From Leucogyrophana mollusca (Eukaryota; Basidiomycota; Agaricomycetes; Boletales): a stretch of 64,000 nt of DNA. The stretch spans positions 186,001-250,000 of the forward strand of contig MU266335.1 of assembly GCA_021014945.1 (NCBI GenBank), read 5' to 3'. A model generated the notes under the pieces. It searched no databases, was not told the origin of the DNA, and saw only the letters and a program-made list of their open reading frames with translations. Made by a program: the position numbers and the translations under genes. Of the stretch, positions 1 through 12,039 are shown in pieces; positions within the stretch are counted from its first letter, which is position 1, and each line of letters opens with the position of its first letter.

Positions 1-2123
1 ACGATGCGCACCTTGGAGGCTGTTGTGGAGAAATTCACGCCATGATTGAGGGTGGTAGAAAACTGCTTAACCCACTCGTGGCGGCCCAGAACTTCGAGTA
101 CAAGATGTCTAACATCCTGGGTACGTCTTGACCACTAGACACCCTATCGTCACTTATGTCCCCGCAGATAAGCCTCTTGAGAGTAGCTTTGGCTATGTCT
201 CTGTGCTACCTGGTGCTTTCTCGGCCTACCGCTTCCGTGCCATTCTCGGCCGTCCTCTGGAGCAGTACTTCCATGGCGACCATTCTTTGGCGGACCGGCT
301 CGGTGCCGCGGGTATCTATGGAATGAACATCTTCACCAAGAACATGTTCTTGGCCGAAGATCGTATCCTTTGCTTCGAGTTAGTCGCAAAGGCAGGCGAT
401 CGCTGGACCTTGACTTATGTCAAGCCTTCGAAAGCTGAGACGGATGTACCGGAAACCGCTGTGGAGCTGATCGGTCAGCGTCGTCGGTGGTTGAATGGTT
501 CATTTGCTGCATCAGTAGTAAGTACAGCAGCGCCCATCAAACATCAATTATACCTGACACTGGTGACTAGTACGCATTGGTCAACTTCTTCCAGCTGTAT
601 CGGTCTGGGCACGGTATCATCCGCATGTTCTTCTTCCACGTGCAGGCCTTGGTTAGTGTCCTCAACTATTCTTCGAGAGCGAAAATCTGACCTCCATGTA
701 GTACAACGTCTTTTCCTTGATCTTTTCCTGGTTTGCACTGGCCAACATTTGGTTGACGTTCAGCATCATTATCGACTTGCTTCCCTCACAAAATATCGTC
801 ATCTTCGGCACCGACGACGTCGTAAGTCATATGAGTAGTCGAACCGATTTAACTCTTAATTCCGCCGTACATAGACTCACTGGGTCAATTTGGCTTTCAA
901 ATGGATTTACTTGGCCTTCCTCGCACTTCAGGTAAGGCTGCCATCACCATCCTCTTTGTATCATACTGAGCCGTCGCGCAGTTCGTCCTTGCTCTCGGAA
1001 ATAGGCCGAAGGGTGAACGAGCCGCATATACTATAACATTATGGTATGCAACTCCCCTTCGTGAAAATAGATATATCGTTAACCCGCTCTTTTAGGGTTT
1101 ACGCCTTCTTGGCCGTATATCTACTTGTCTGCTCGTTCTGGCTGACCGGCAAGGCCTTCGCTGTAAGCCGCAAGCAGTCCCGTAGAGGAACCATTTCAAC
1201 TCATGATCCATGCCCAGAACATTCCCAGCGAGTTGAAGAACAAAACAGCAGGACAGGTTATCCTGACTTTCTTCACTCCCCCCGTTGGTGCCCTGATTGC
1301 TGCCATGGTGTCTACTTTCGGTATGCCCTTTCGTCTCCCCTTGCTCGCAGTTACTTAGCAACCATCCCAGGCATTTACTTCTTTGCCTCGTTCCTCTATG
1401 TGAGCTTCGGTTACACGTGCTCTATTTGCATGTGCTGATTCTGTTGCAGCGCGACCCTTGGCACATGTTCTCAAGTTTCTTCCAGTACTTGTGCTTGGCG
1501 CCCAGCTTCACGAACGTGTTGAACGTTTACGCGTTCTGTAACTTGCACGATGTAAGTTTACAGCATTTTTCCTGAGGCCCTTTGATAATAAACTGTGGAT
1601 CTAGGTATCTTGGGGTACAAAAGGTAGTGACAAGGCAGAAGCGCTACCTTCCGTTTCATCTTCGAAGAAAGGCGATGCCGATGCCCCTGTCGTTGAGGAT
1701 ACCCACAGGATCCAGGAGGATGTTGATTCCGCCTTCAAGGAAACCGTGACTCGTGCTGTGACCAAGGTTGAAGTGCAGGAAGCCGTCGAGAAGCCAACAA
1801 TGGACGACCAAAACAAAACGTTCCGTACTCGTCTCGTCGCAATGTGGATGTTGAGCAATGCCGGGCTGGCGGTTGCCATCGAGAATATCAATGGTCTCAC
1901 GAGTGTCGCGGACGCCGAGCAGGATGAGAATGAACTGCGCGCCAAGCAGAACACTTACTTTGCGGTCATCTTGTATTCGACATTTGGGCTCGCCGCTGTG
2001 CGGTTTATAGGGGTACGTGCCTATTGATTTCTGAAAGTCATTAGTGCTGAGACTTAACGTATTGTCTAGTGCTTGTTCTACTGGTTCAGGCGAAACCTGT
2101 TCAGATGCTGCCGAAGGAACTGA
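1..2123 (+). CDS. Chitin synthase, 3' part (5' end outside window)
   Basis: Family-2 glycosyltransferase that polymerises UDP-GlcNAc into chitin at the plasma membrane. The window opens inside the catalytic domain. Twelve exons can be joined: 1-120, 168-517, 571-651, 702-821, 875-931, 982-1043, 1096-1162, 1218-1320, 1371-1399, 1450-1551, 1605-2012, 2070-2123; introns are 38-69 nt. Family landmarks in order are EDRILCFEL and the QRRRW motif needed for catalysis, followed by several hydrophobic segments (for example [18 protein letters not shown]) and the conserved WGTKGSD just after the last catalytic-side helix. The C-terminus is a final hydrophobic stretch ending in a short Arg/Cys-rich tail. 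The motifs fit the class I-III division rather than the myosin-headed class V/VII type, but the N-terminus that would settle the class is missing. Reading frame is intact throughout. Confidence 0.93.
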
Positions 2124-2438
2124 GCGGAAATTGTATCCTTTGTTGCATAGAGTGTTCAGGTTTCTTCTGCACGAACGGACTAATAAACGACGTAACTCTC
2201 CATCTACTCTCGTTATCTTGCCATCGCATTCCGCAGTCTGGGACATTTCATGAGTACTATTCTACCCTACTCATTATGACACATCGTTCGTTTTATACCT
2301 AGTATTCTTCTGTCGCCCAGATGGAGTAGATAGATGGGTACTCGAGGAACAAAGGGCCGGCTTAATTATTTGTGCTGTGCGAAACTGAGTGATAGGAATG
2401 CGGGGTGGGTTCCGGCGAGCATATGTTATGAGTATGTG
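2124..2438. other. Intergenic, convergent 3' ends
   Basis: Lies between the 3' ends of the chitin synthase (plus) and the RING gene (minus). A short duplicated phrase (atgttatgagtatgtgttatgagta, near 2421-2446) is the only structure I see. No gene is supported. Confidence 0.6.
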
Positions 2439-3287
2439 TTATGAGTACATTCCGTTGAACTCGCTCCTATCGTCTCTCCTATCTTCCCGGGGGCTATGGC
2501 CTCTACGCATCTGGTCACCACCGACAGCTAGTATGGGTAGATGATCTAGGTTCATTAAGGGGTTCACCGGAGCCGCTGTTGACTCGACGATGAACTGGCG
2601 CAGAAAGTCGTCGCCTCGTAGAGATTCTTGCCGGGTAGGTCGGGGCTCTGCAGCGGCTCCGTCACCGGGACCGCTGGCAGTGATGAACGGTGTACGGCAA
2701 CTTGGACAGGATTCGTTCTTGAAATGCATCAGCTTCATTCTGTGAACTATCGTTGGCGGACGGGACTCACTCCGTCACGCATCCATTTCGTAATGCTATT
2801 TCCAAAAGATGATCGGTATTGCAGTAGGTGCCTGGATAGCACTCGTGTACTTACTCCCTCCGGCAAAAGAGGTGACCGCAAGTCTTGTGCAGTTTCGTCA
2901 CGCCGAGTTCCTCTACAGGATGCGCCGGCGAATCCATCGCAAGTGCCATCTCTTCCTCAGCAAGGATTGAGAGGAAGGTATTGAAGCATATCGGGCACAC
3001 AGAGTCTGGAGAGAACCACCGTCAGAGACAGAGTCACGGAGGAGCAGTTAGAAACTAACCGTGATGTCCGGCGGTCGTGAGGTCCGATTCAGTGACATGG
3101 GGAAGTCCCCTCGTAAGGTCCTGAATTTGCCTAGGGGAGATGAGGGTAGCCCGGCTTGGAAAGAGTCGACATACTGGTGCGTCAGTCTGTTCTCAGGTGG
3201 AGGTCTAAGAAGTTGGGAGATGATCTCGTTCATCTCCTCCGCAGTCATTGACATGTCGGAACTAGGATGAAACTGCAAATTCGCCAT
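2439..3287 (-). CDS. RING-finger protein (probable E3 ubiquitin ligase), copy 1
   Basis: Joined exons 3287-3056, 3005-2855, 2795-2771 and 2717-2439 give 228 aa in frame. The ring is built across exons: CPIC, then CGHLFC, then a 25-nt exon encoding a W-containing helix (KWMRDG), then CPSCRTPF. This order of metal ligands is that of a C3HC4-type RING. The N-terminal 77 residues have no recognised domain; the C-terminus is Arg/Asp rich. The first intron needs a GTTTCT donor to keep the frame, so that junction is the weakest part. The role as an E2-binding ubiquitin ligase is inferred from the fold; the substrate is unknown. It is a paralogue of the gene at 18471-19285. Confidence 0.78.
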
Positions 3288-3558
3288 GCTATAATCCGTC
3301 TGACTAGTTCTCTAGTGACCGTCGGGTGATAGGAGAGGAAAGGATTGAGACGCGTGTTGGAGCTCAGATTATGCTGAAGGACGCGTAACACCCATCGCCG
3401 GGCGTGGGAATAACACTGATATAGAGGAGGCATAGAAAGACACACTAGAAACTACAGTGATGATGAGATTTAGCGAGACAAGCAGGGCGAAATACGAAAA
3501 CAGATGGGTGGGTATCACCAACACACTCCTACACACGCAAGGACCAGCCAATTCCACA

Positions 3559-4101
3559 TCAGAAAGGGTTGTCATCTTCGGCCATTTGTACATCTGCTGT
3601 TGCGGGCTCTGATGGCTCCGCGTCACTTGCATCATCTTGTTCATCTGAAGATGGTGTTTCTTTCGGTGGGAACAATGCACCCATCGGTTTGGCGCCCCTG
3701 TAAACAATGGCCTTTGTAAATACCACAACATATCGGGTGATCAATGTAAAGGAGACCGACTTTGTGAAGCGCTTTTGCTTTGCGGCATTCAGTTTCTGGG
3801 TGACCGGCGTCATCAGGTTATCAGTCGGTGAAACGAATTTTGGGTTGCTGTAGATGGAGAACGATCAGGTCACCTGCTGACGGAAACGAGACCTTGTTAC
3901 GACATTGGCTTACTTGCTCTTTGCCATTTTCTTTGCCAGAAGTGCTTTCATCCCCATTCCTGGCACTTGAGTAGACGAGCCATTCGTAGCGTTTCCCAAA
4001 GGCGCTTGGGGTACGACTACATGTGCAGCCTGCGAGGGGTTGTGCATGGGCTGAATGGGCGCGGATGAGGGAGAATCGTTGGGAGTGCTGGTGGCAGACA
4101 T
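3559..4101 (-). CDS. Spo12-like mitotic-exit regulator
   Basis: Exons 4101-3914, 3847-3761 and 3697-3559 give 137 aa. The central segment, with PTDNLMTPVTQKLNAAKQKR and then GAKPMGALF, matches the short conserved block of the Spo12 family, which in yeast acts in the FEAR branch that frees Cdc14 from the nucleolus at anaphase. The first exon is Ser/Pro/Ala rich and probably disordered; the C-terminus is acidic (SSDEQDDASDAEPSEP), as in other members. I start at MSATS rather than the Met seven codons upstream because it has the better context. The second intron has a GTCGGT donor. Upstream sequence carries a CRE-like TGACGTGAC (4279-4287) and a GACGCGCC element (about 4244-4251), compatible with cell-cycle control but untested. 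Confidence 0.72.
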
Positions 4102-6485
4102 TGCAGGGGAAGTAATCAACAAAAATGGGCGATTACAATGGAAAAAGCAACAAGTTCAACTTCGTGGGTGCGGCAATAAAGCAGGCTGGCAACCAGCAAA
4201 TTCGAAACTGAATCTCTTTATAGTCGCGTTCGAAAGTCAACTTGACGCGCCAGCACACGTGACCATCATGCCCATGTGTGACGTGACGAGTGACAATGTG
4301 ACGGTAACGGTAACGGTGGCTGAATTCTTTACTTCCAGTTCCGTCAACTTGAAAAAGACTCGCAAGTTGTCTCTTCATGCTATTCTTCAATAAATGCGAT
4401 CAATCACTATCAAGTGCCTGTCGCTAGCATGGGACTCGAATATAGACCTCGGAGCTGGGGTCTTTCTCGAGCCTTCGACGGACCACCATGCGTCGATCGG
4501 CACTCGAGCATCAGATGCTTCATGAACCACCTATATCACAGGATTAATCTCGCTGCCTCTGCGGCCCTTCTCGGATCAAGACCTACCGCGGATGTTGCAC
4601 GTTGTGTATCACCAGCGACCGTTCCTTTGTCCTCTCACGTTTTGCCACAGGCGGGACTACCCGCACATGCCAACCCGGAGCCTTGTCCGAACAATTCCGG
4701 AGATTAACGAAATCTGCAATCAAGAACCTCTGCAAAGGCAGCACTTCAGGACTTCCGGTGGTCATCTGGTAAGGTCATCCTCGCCGAGTCTTTTTCTGGC
4801 TTTCCGTGCGCAAGCTGTTCTGATCGTGCCCGCGTGTACAGGCCGCCAGCGTGATTTGAGCCCGCGGCCACCAACACAAGAGCGCGGCGTTGACCCCTTG
4901 GATGTTGACGTATTGTTCGCCCATTCGAGTCGAACTTGCCCTGTCCAATTTACGTGGATTTCCAGGATTTCTTCGCAACCAAAGCCGTACTTCGTGATTT
5001 CCGCTCACACGTGCGTACGATACGTTATCGACCCGCTCACATGAAGGCAATCGTATTCGTGCATGTATGAGATACTTGCGCCATCTAGCACTGTAATATC
5101 CTCCGTTTGGTTCTAACTTTGAGATTTAGATTCGACTTACTCTGCACCGGCCAGCTTGCTGTGAGTAAGTCGACATATTTAGAGCATTTGTCCTTGCTTA
5201 ACCTTACGCTGTGGCCACGTCTAACCGCGTTGGTACTCAAAGTCTCAAACTGCATTGGGCCTGTGCGCCACAGAACACATTTCGTCATGGCTCTTTCCCA
5301 AGGCAGTCAGCCTCCAATCGGGCTTGTGAACTGCGTTGCTCTGTTTTGGATGATGTAGTCATGCTCGCTTTGTAACAGCGTTGACAGCCCCTGCCGCGGA
5401 GTTTACAGCGAAGTGGTTGCTGGCCTTTGCTGGCGAACTCGAGATGAGCGACATATTGCGAGACACTTGATTGGTAATGGACTCGTCAAACTGGCAGAAT
5501 GTTGTACGCTGCGTCGAGTCTCCACCACCGAGGCTCCTATGACCACTTTGGTCTCCACAGACCCATTCAGCGGTACGTATAGTGATCTTGCATAAAAATG
5601 GCCCATTGCAACAAGGGCTTCTTACCTTTCTTACGGCACGTGTCTTATGGGTTTCTTATCTTCGCGCCCATTGGCGGGCAAGGATGATTTTTCTGCCCAT
5701 CCTACCACTACAGGCATGTAATGTTGTGGCTGCACAAAAACAATCTTCCAAGGCACAGTCTAAGCCACCTCGAGTCCGAGGATTCTCTTGTGGCCGTCGG
5801 GTTCTGTGCTGGCGTCTATTTTCCACAGGTTCTCCCATGTTCCGGAGCCTGTAGGAATTATTACCCCATAACAAGTGTGGGTGTACGAATCTTGTGGATT
5901 ACCGAGATGGTCGGACCGTTCTATGGACATCACAAGACCAGTTCCAAGCGCGGCGGTGTTCCAGGAGAAGGGAAGTGACGATGCAGAGACGTTGGAAAGC
6001 GAATTCTATTACTCTCGATGATGGTCGAGGCTCCCAATGATGGACGGTGTACCTGGACTGGTAGCGCAAATTACTAGAATTTTTCTGATCATGTTGACGG
6101 TCCGTGTGCAAACGAGGCTATTCCACGCTGGCACCGCTAAGACCCCGCGTGCTCCTTTTCGTCCTCTTCGACCTGTCATTTTACTCTTTCCTCCATATTT
6201 ATACGCTACATAAGTCGCCATTCTCTTTATTTTCAGCTCAGCGCAACCGTCCATTCCAACGTTCTGCATTCCACATCGGCGCTGAACGTCAACGCATCCG
6301 CTGTTCTGTCCCGGAGAAACGGACGGCAAAAAAAGAGCACAGCTGGGGTCCCGACTTTCACCGCCTTCAAGTACTCGCCACCGCTAGCCACACCAACCGC
6401 CAATTTTCGGCCCTCACCCGTTGTCGAGCCCACCCGTCTTTCTCTACAACTCTCCTTCGTTTAATTCTCTTGCTATCCTCCTAAT
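4102..6485. other. 2.4 kb stretch with no supported gene
   Basis: Longest stretch in the window without a recognised gene. It holds the Spo12-like promoter at its left end, including a short TAACGG repeat at 4300-4317, and the Rheb promoter at its right end, with a pyrimidine-rich leader and an ATATTTATA at about 6196. Between 4.4 and 6.0 kb there are several open stretches of 60-150 codons on both strands with plausible splice signals (for example a GTAAGG near 4769), but they do not join into a protein I can identify. It may hold a decayed or lineage-specific gene, or none. Confidence 0.5.
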
Positions 6486-7316
6486 ATGGCTGCCAACACT
6501 TTGAGGAAGAGAAAGATCGCCGTCCTCGGTTCCCGTTCAGTCGGTATGTGTTGTTCTAGCATATACGTCATGCCCGCCATCTCATCTGTTGTAGGGAAAT
6601 CATCTCTCGTCGTTCAGTTTATAGAAAATCATTTCGTAGAGTCGTACTATCCAACCATCGAAAGTACCTTCTCCAAAGGCGTTGTGTATCGAGGCGTCGA
6701 GTATGATTGTGACATCATCGATACCGCTGGCCAGGCAAGTCTCATCGGTTGGATAAAATCGTGCTTTGTCTAAATGACTGCGCCAGGATGAGTACTCTAT
6801 TCTTAACTCCAAGCATGCCATTGGAATACATGGCTATGTCCTCGTATATTCGGTCACATCAAGAAGGTCGTTTGACATGATTAAAATCGTGTATGACAAG
6901 ATCGTAGACTTTTGTGGCAAAAACGATATCCCTTGTGTTATCGTTGGCTCCAAAATTGACCTTCAAGCAAGGTATGTAGCGCTTTTCTATTTCAGTGCAT
7001 GGTTGTCCACCATGTATTGGTTGTGCTTCTTTATCGACATGTTCGTTCTTTGCCTCACAGTTCAAATAGTAGACAGGTGCCTCCAGATGAAGGAGAAGAG
7101 CTAGCCAAAACAAATAAGGCGGCTTGGGTGGAGACTAGTGCGAAGGACAATGTCAACGTTGGTAAGTATTGATATCTTATAACAATGACTATCGCGTTGA
7201 ACCACGCGTCGCTCTTCACAGGCAAAGTCTTCGAGCTATGTCTCGCCGAGATCGAGAAACGCTCTCCGCATGGCCAGGCTGATCAGCCTGAAGCCAGCAA
7301 GTGTCTCATCATGTGA
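6486..7316 (+). CDS. rheb: Rheb-family small GTPase
   Basis: Five exons (6486-6543, 6595-6734, 6787-6971, 7061-7161, 7222-7316) give 192 aa, a usual Rheb length. P-loop GSRSVGKSS, effector region ESYYPTIEST, DTAGQDEYS (switch II), GSKIDL (G4 NKxD variant) and ETSAKD (G5) are all present. It ends in the CaaX box CLIM, so farnesylation is expected, placing it on endomembranes. In other eukaryotes Rheb-GTP activates TORC1 and is switched off by TSC1/2. The second intron begins with GC (gcaagt at 6735) and ends in CAG, a GC-AG intron falling exactly between DTAGQ and DEY; without it the GTPase frame is lost. Confidence 0.95.
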
Positions 7317-7811
7317 AATAATCCAAATCACATGCATATCGCCTGCAAGCCCACCCCATTATAATCAACGAATTACCCAATCTTCCCCATATCCTGGCCC
7401 TCACTCTCTCGGCTATCATTTCCCGCATTGCTGTCTGAATGTCGACTTGCGTTATACATATTTACATTTATTTCCGCCCCTTTTACTCCTACCTTCCCTG
7501 GGAGTGCACATCCCTGTTTCACATCCGAGTTCCATCGGACTAGACTGTCCCTCCATATAATCCGGTGCATATGTCTTGACTTGCAGTATCTGCATTTGTA
7601 CAGTCTGTAAATTAACTCGGTTTGTTCATTCCTCGTCTGGTACTACAACTGTAATTTTTTCCCTGGTGGTTTCTAATGGGATTCATCTGTGTCTGTGTTT
7701 CAAGCCTGAGCGATCGGCCCAGCCGATCTACTTGTCCTGAGAAAAAGGTTACATTGGAATTTCATCGTACCCTATCATACACGTTTCTGCTACTTGCCAT
7801 GATATTGCTAT
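7317..7811. other. Intergenic, convergent 3' ends
   Basis: 3' flanks of the Rheb gene (plus) and beta-mannosidase gene (minus); T-rich in the middle. No gene seen. Confidence 0.6.
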
Positions 7812-10800
7812 TTACGCCGTGCCATCGCCCAGGAACCGGACCTTCACCTCTCTGCCCTTCAGGCCGACGGCCTTCACGATCTGGGGATCTCCTGGGACAA
7901 GATCGATGGCCTGGTCGCTCCATTTGACGTCGTCGCCTTCAACGTCCAAGACAATCCCCTTTATGGGCTTCTTGGTTGAAAGCTCGACAGACTCTCCATC
8001 ACCGCCCGTCTGGACGCTTAGACCCAAATCTTTGATCGCAGGGAAAGTAATGAATTTGAAGGGCTCTGGCCTACAGACACAGTCGGTCAGAGATCGGGAA
8101 TGCTTTGTTGACCGGCTTACCAGTTCGAGTACCTCCCCAAGACAGAACCTGATCCGTCTAATAGGCGCGCCGATACTATGATTACCCGCGGAACATCGCT
8201 CTGTTTGGTTCGTACCGGCTGGCCAGGCAAATTGCCGCTGAACAATTCCGTACTGGAGTTGGGCGCTAGTACGACATCTTTTGACCATTTATCCGTCCAC
8301 GTGGAGTGGAGATCGAATGAAGTGACTTCGAGAGTGGCCTTTTTCTCTGACAAGGTACTGTTCGTGCCCCAAACGTCAAGGACGGTTTCGATCGTAAAGG
8401 ATGCAGCAGAGAGGTCATTTGCGAAAGTCTTCTTTTCCTTGCGGGTCATTCCGACTGTGAAGGGACGCAATTCACGTGCAATTGTGAAATATGCAGGCTT
8501 CGGTCGCAAGAAATAATCGATGATGGCCCAAGATGTGGTTGGCCAACAATCGTTGATCTATTTCCTCCATGAGAAGTTGAAAAATGGGGTGACAGACACC
8601 ACGCACCTGCCATACGAGAGCGCCAGCCGTATGTTCCCTGCCTTTTCCGCGCCAGTTCCTTCTCCACAGTCGATAAGCAGACGCGAGCGTTTCCGCTTGC
8701 ATCACTTGAGTGTAATAAACATAGCTACGTCATCTGAGCATCACGAAGAAGACTCGGCAAGATTAAGTGCGCACCTGTCCATGTCGAAAGCATGCTTGAA
8801 GTTCTCTACGAGATACAGCTGTGGAAAGGGATAAGATGAGTGTCAAAAATAGGGATAAACTATAGAGTGACACCATACCTCCAACCGGCGCTCGAATCCA
8901 TCTGCCTTGTTGTGATTATTGTTGACACTAGCGAGAAACAGATGAGCACAAATAGGTGAGATGAGGTGGGCTCGTACCGAGACTGAGGGTACCGTTCCGA
9001 TTTGTCCTCACCGAGCCAGTAATCGACGGTTCGAATGTTGGGATATCCCTCCCTATGGCAGCCCAGAAGTCAGGTCATGTCAACAAAGATAGACCAACAT
9101 CATTACATTCCGAACTCAGAAACAAAACGTCCGGCGAGAATGTCCCAGTTGTGCCACGGCTCTTGGGATCCGTGCCAGACATTCCCTATTCCCTCGCCGG
9201 ATCAGTTAAGCCGGATAATGTCGTGAAGCCACTCACACTGATGAAGGTCTCCGATGGTTTTATCGGTCGTCACCTTGCCTGGGGCGCTGTACGGAGAACT
9301 CCGGTGATAGAAAATGTCGCAGAATTTGTTGACAATGGAGGGCAGCGTGCGCTCGTAGATGTATCGTGCCGGGAATTTTGTCTGCCTGAAATCTGACGTC
9401 TCGTCCGAATAATCAACGATTTTAATGGACTCGGCTAGCTGGTAGTCCTCGTTATTTCCCGCTATTGGTCACAGTCAGGCCCGAACCGTCCGCATTCTGA
9501 GCACATGCTCACCAAATATAACGATCGAAGGATGGTGCCGCAGCCTCTTCACGTTCTGTTCGGCTTCCACTTCGACAAGTTTGAGGAACGAATCGTAAGC
9601 CGGGTACTGTGAATGGCAGGCATGTTTGGAGGTGTGGTTCAATCAATACATCAGAAGGCTTACTTGACCGCAGCCGAAAAGGAAATCTTGCCAGACGAGT
9701 ACTGGGGAACATTGCAATGAGCATCAGATCTTTCCGTATAAAGCTGTTAATTTACTGCCGAGCTCTGTGGGTAGTTTGTTTAGTGAGCAGAAAACATTGA
9801 TGCGAAACGGCACTTACGGTCACATATGTCATAGAAAACGTCTGGTTCATAGATGCCTCCACCCCAAACACGAATCATATTTTGATTTCCGTCGACCAGA
9901 AGCTGCAACCAGCCCCTGTACCTTTCCGGAGTGAGGCTACAGACACCTGATCATCAGTTTCGCGCATGACAAACACGGTATTAAAACAAACGTCGTCAAG
10001 AACGAATCAGCCGGTATCCAGTTCGACCCTTGATGATGCGAGCACGGCCATTTCAGAGAAAGCCTAATGTTTAGAGCAACACCGCTCACCTCCGCAGAAG
10101 ATTCGAATGTTGTTGACCTCGAACAAGAAGGTGGTGCCTTCTTGGTCAACGAGAGGGTCCTGAACGACGCGTACACGCCTGAAAGAAACTTTCTCCGTTT
10201 TCGTGTCAAGGACTTTCCCTTGCTGCAGAAGTGCACGAAGTTGCATTTATGTTTCATGCATGACAAGGTCGCAACTCTCACCTCGTCCGCGATCTGTACC
10301 TCGACAGTGTATAGTGGCTGGTTACCATAGCCCACGGGATACCAGAGATCCAAGTCGCCGGGGTTAAACTGGAACTCCGCCCGAGCACTGCCAGAAGTAG
10401 TCTTGATACTGCTTTCTTTGACGATTGTTGCACCCTGAGGGCCCTTGAGGACAACTGAAGCGGCGCCAGAGGTCTTCTCTGAAAGGGAGATATCGACAGT
10501 CAGCTTGACGCCCAGGGATTCCGAAACCTTGCTCCTGATATCAATATCGGTAAGACGAGTCTGGTATGTGTGCAAGTAGACGGGTTTCCAAGGACCGACA
10601 GTCATGAGAACTGGGCCCCAGTCCCAGCCATAGCTTGAAAGAAAGCGTAGTAAACGGCTGGGCTATAACTGAATTAAAACGGAGATGTACTTGTACTGTG
10701 CCTTCCGAACATGAAGTCGACTAGAGTCGCCATTCCAGAGATGAGATTTTCCATGAGCTTTCTCAAGTTCTCTTCCCTGACAGTAGTGGAATGAGAAAAG

Positions 10801-11476
10801 CTATTGACATTCGGACTTCGCAGTTGCTCACCTTCAGGAACGCACTCGAGAAGGTAAGCAGGAGTTCGTTTGCGCCTTTCTGCAAGTACTGTTTGGCAGG
10901 CGCTCTGTAAGACACAAACTGATTCTCTGTGCTGTAGCGGACGTCAGATCATGCTTCATCTACAGCAGGCGGTAGAACAAAACTGACTCCAGGATCTTGT
11001 TCCCGTTCTGTACTCGTGCACTCAGTCACCATTGTAGATTCTCGACAAAATGCCGACTCACGAGTTTGACGTTAGCAAATGTGTCGAGACCTTCGAAGAC
11101 CAAATCGACATTAGATGCTGAAAGGTCTTCTGCTGTGACTGTGAATGTGTTTTTGAAAGCCCACTCGGCCTCCCCGACCCCTATCCATAAAACGTGTTAG
11201 TCTCATCGACTAGGGGCTCTGGATCCAAACTCACATTGCACCTCCCATTCGTTCAATCCAAGAAACTGACGCATGCAGTCACACAATCAGAAGGATATGA
11301 ATGTCAATTCGTATCACAGTACTCACAGGGTCAGGAATCTTCTTCAACTTCAGGAGTTCGACGTGCACTGTCGTTGGGAATTCGGAGACGGCCAGCCATT
11401 CATCGCTTTTGGTGCCTTGCCCACCACCGACTTGGGTGAAGGACCAACCCTGTGTTAAAGACCTGATCGTACTCAT
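7812..11476 (-). CDS. GH2 beta-mannosidase
   Basis: Hydrolyses terminal beta-mannosyl residues, in hemicellulose (mannan) use or N-glycan turnover. It starts at 11476 with a jelly-roll sugar-binding domain ([19 protein letters not shown]), passes the family signature YGWDWGP (about 10632-10608) and the Ig-like domain (exon around 10605-10360, with [14 protein letters not shown]), and reaches the barrel. The acid/base Glu lies in AGNNED, split by an intron near 9460-9510; the nucleophile Glu is in RFVSEFGM near 9100, also next to an intron. The C-terminal beta domains (8509-7812) follow without a break. There are at least ten introns and I have not fixed them all. No signal peptide is seen ([13 protein letters not shown] start), suggesting a cytoplasmic or vacuolar enzyme of the fungal GH2 B type rather than a secreted one. 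Confidence 0.9.
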
Positions 11477-12039
11477 GGTGGTCAGAAATGCGAAGGTACT
11501 TCTGGGAGAAGCTGCTGCTATAAATCATTTCAGGCTGAAGATCACCTGCAACCTCGCCCACGATATCGGAACGATGTACCAGATGATATGTCGCCGATAT
11601 TTCTCCGCAATGAGAGACCCTCCCTTTGCAATTTATGCGCTCTCACAAATTGCCGGGAACGTCAATTGGATATTCTTACAAGACGCTGAGGTTGTCTGAT
11701 TAGCCATGTTAGCTCCACCTCCAGCAGATCTATTCCTCCCGGGCACCGCCAAATGATCAATATTCTGTGGGCGAAGACTGCATAAACAATGTGGACTTCG
11801 ACGCACCCACGCTTCAGTACTAATAGTTCTTGACATAGAAGGACGAGGCAGTAACACGGGTGTGCAGTTTACGACCGGCAAGTAGTGCGTTCTCATGTGG
11901 ATCCTATTAATTGTTGGGCTGCCAAAGATTTTGGGCCAATAAACAGTCCTCCAGGTATCGAAGCTGCAGTTTTCGATGATGTGATGAATTATGTTATTGG
12001 GTATCCCTGTCCGTGATTTCGTTCATGTCAGTAGTATGT
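11477..12039. other. Intergenic
   Basis: Upstream of the beta-mannosidase and downstream of the first transporter. A few short open frames on both strands, none recognisable. Confidence 0.55.

Noticed and set aside
2421..2446. Short direct repeat in the 3' flank of chitin synthase
   Set aside because: Two imperfect units only; likely simple sequence.
4420..4520. tRNA-like segment (GGGACTCGAATATAGACC and a Gly/Cys-rich neighbour)
   Set aside because: Only the T-loop-like phrase fits; acceptor, D and anticodon stems could not be paired on either strand.
5720..5980. Possible starter-acyltransferase (SAT) fragment of a polyketide synthase (GFCAGVYF)
   Set aside because: One short similarity, no other SAT or ketosynthase motif, and frames do not continue.
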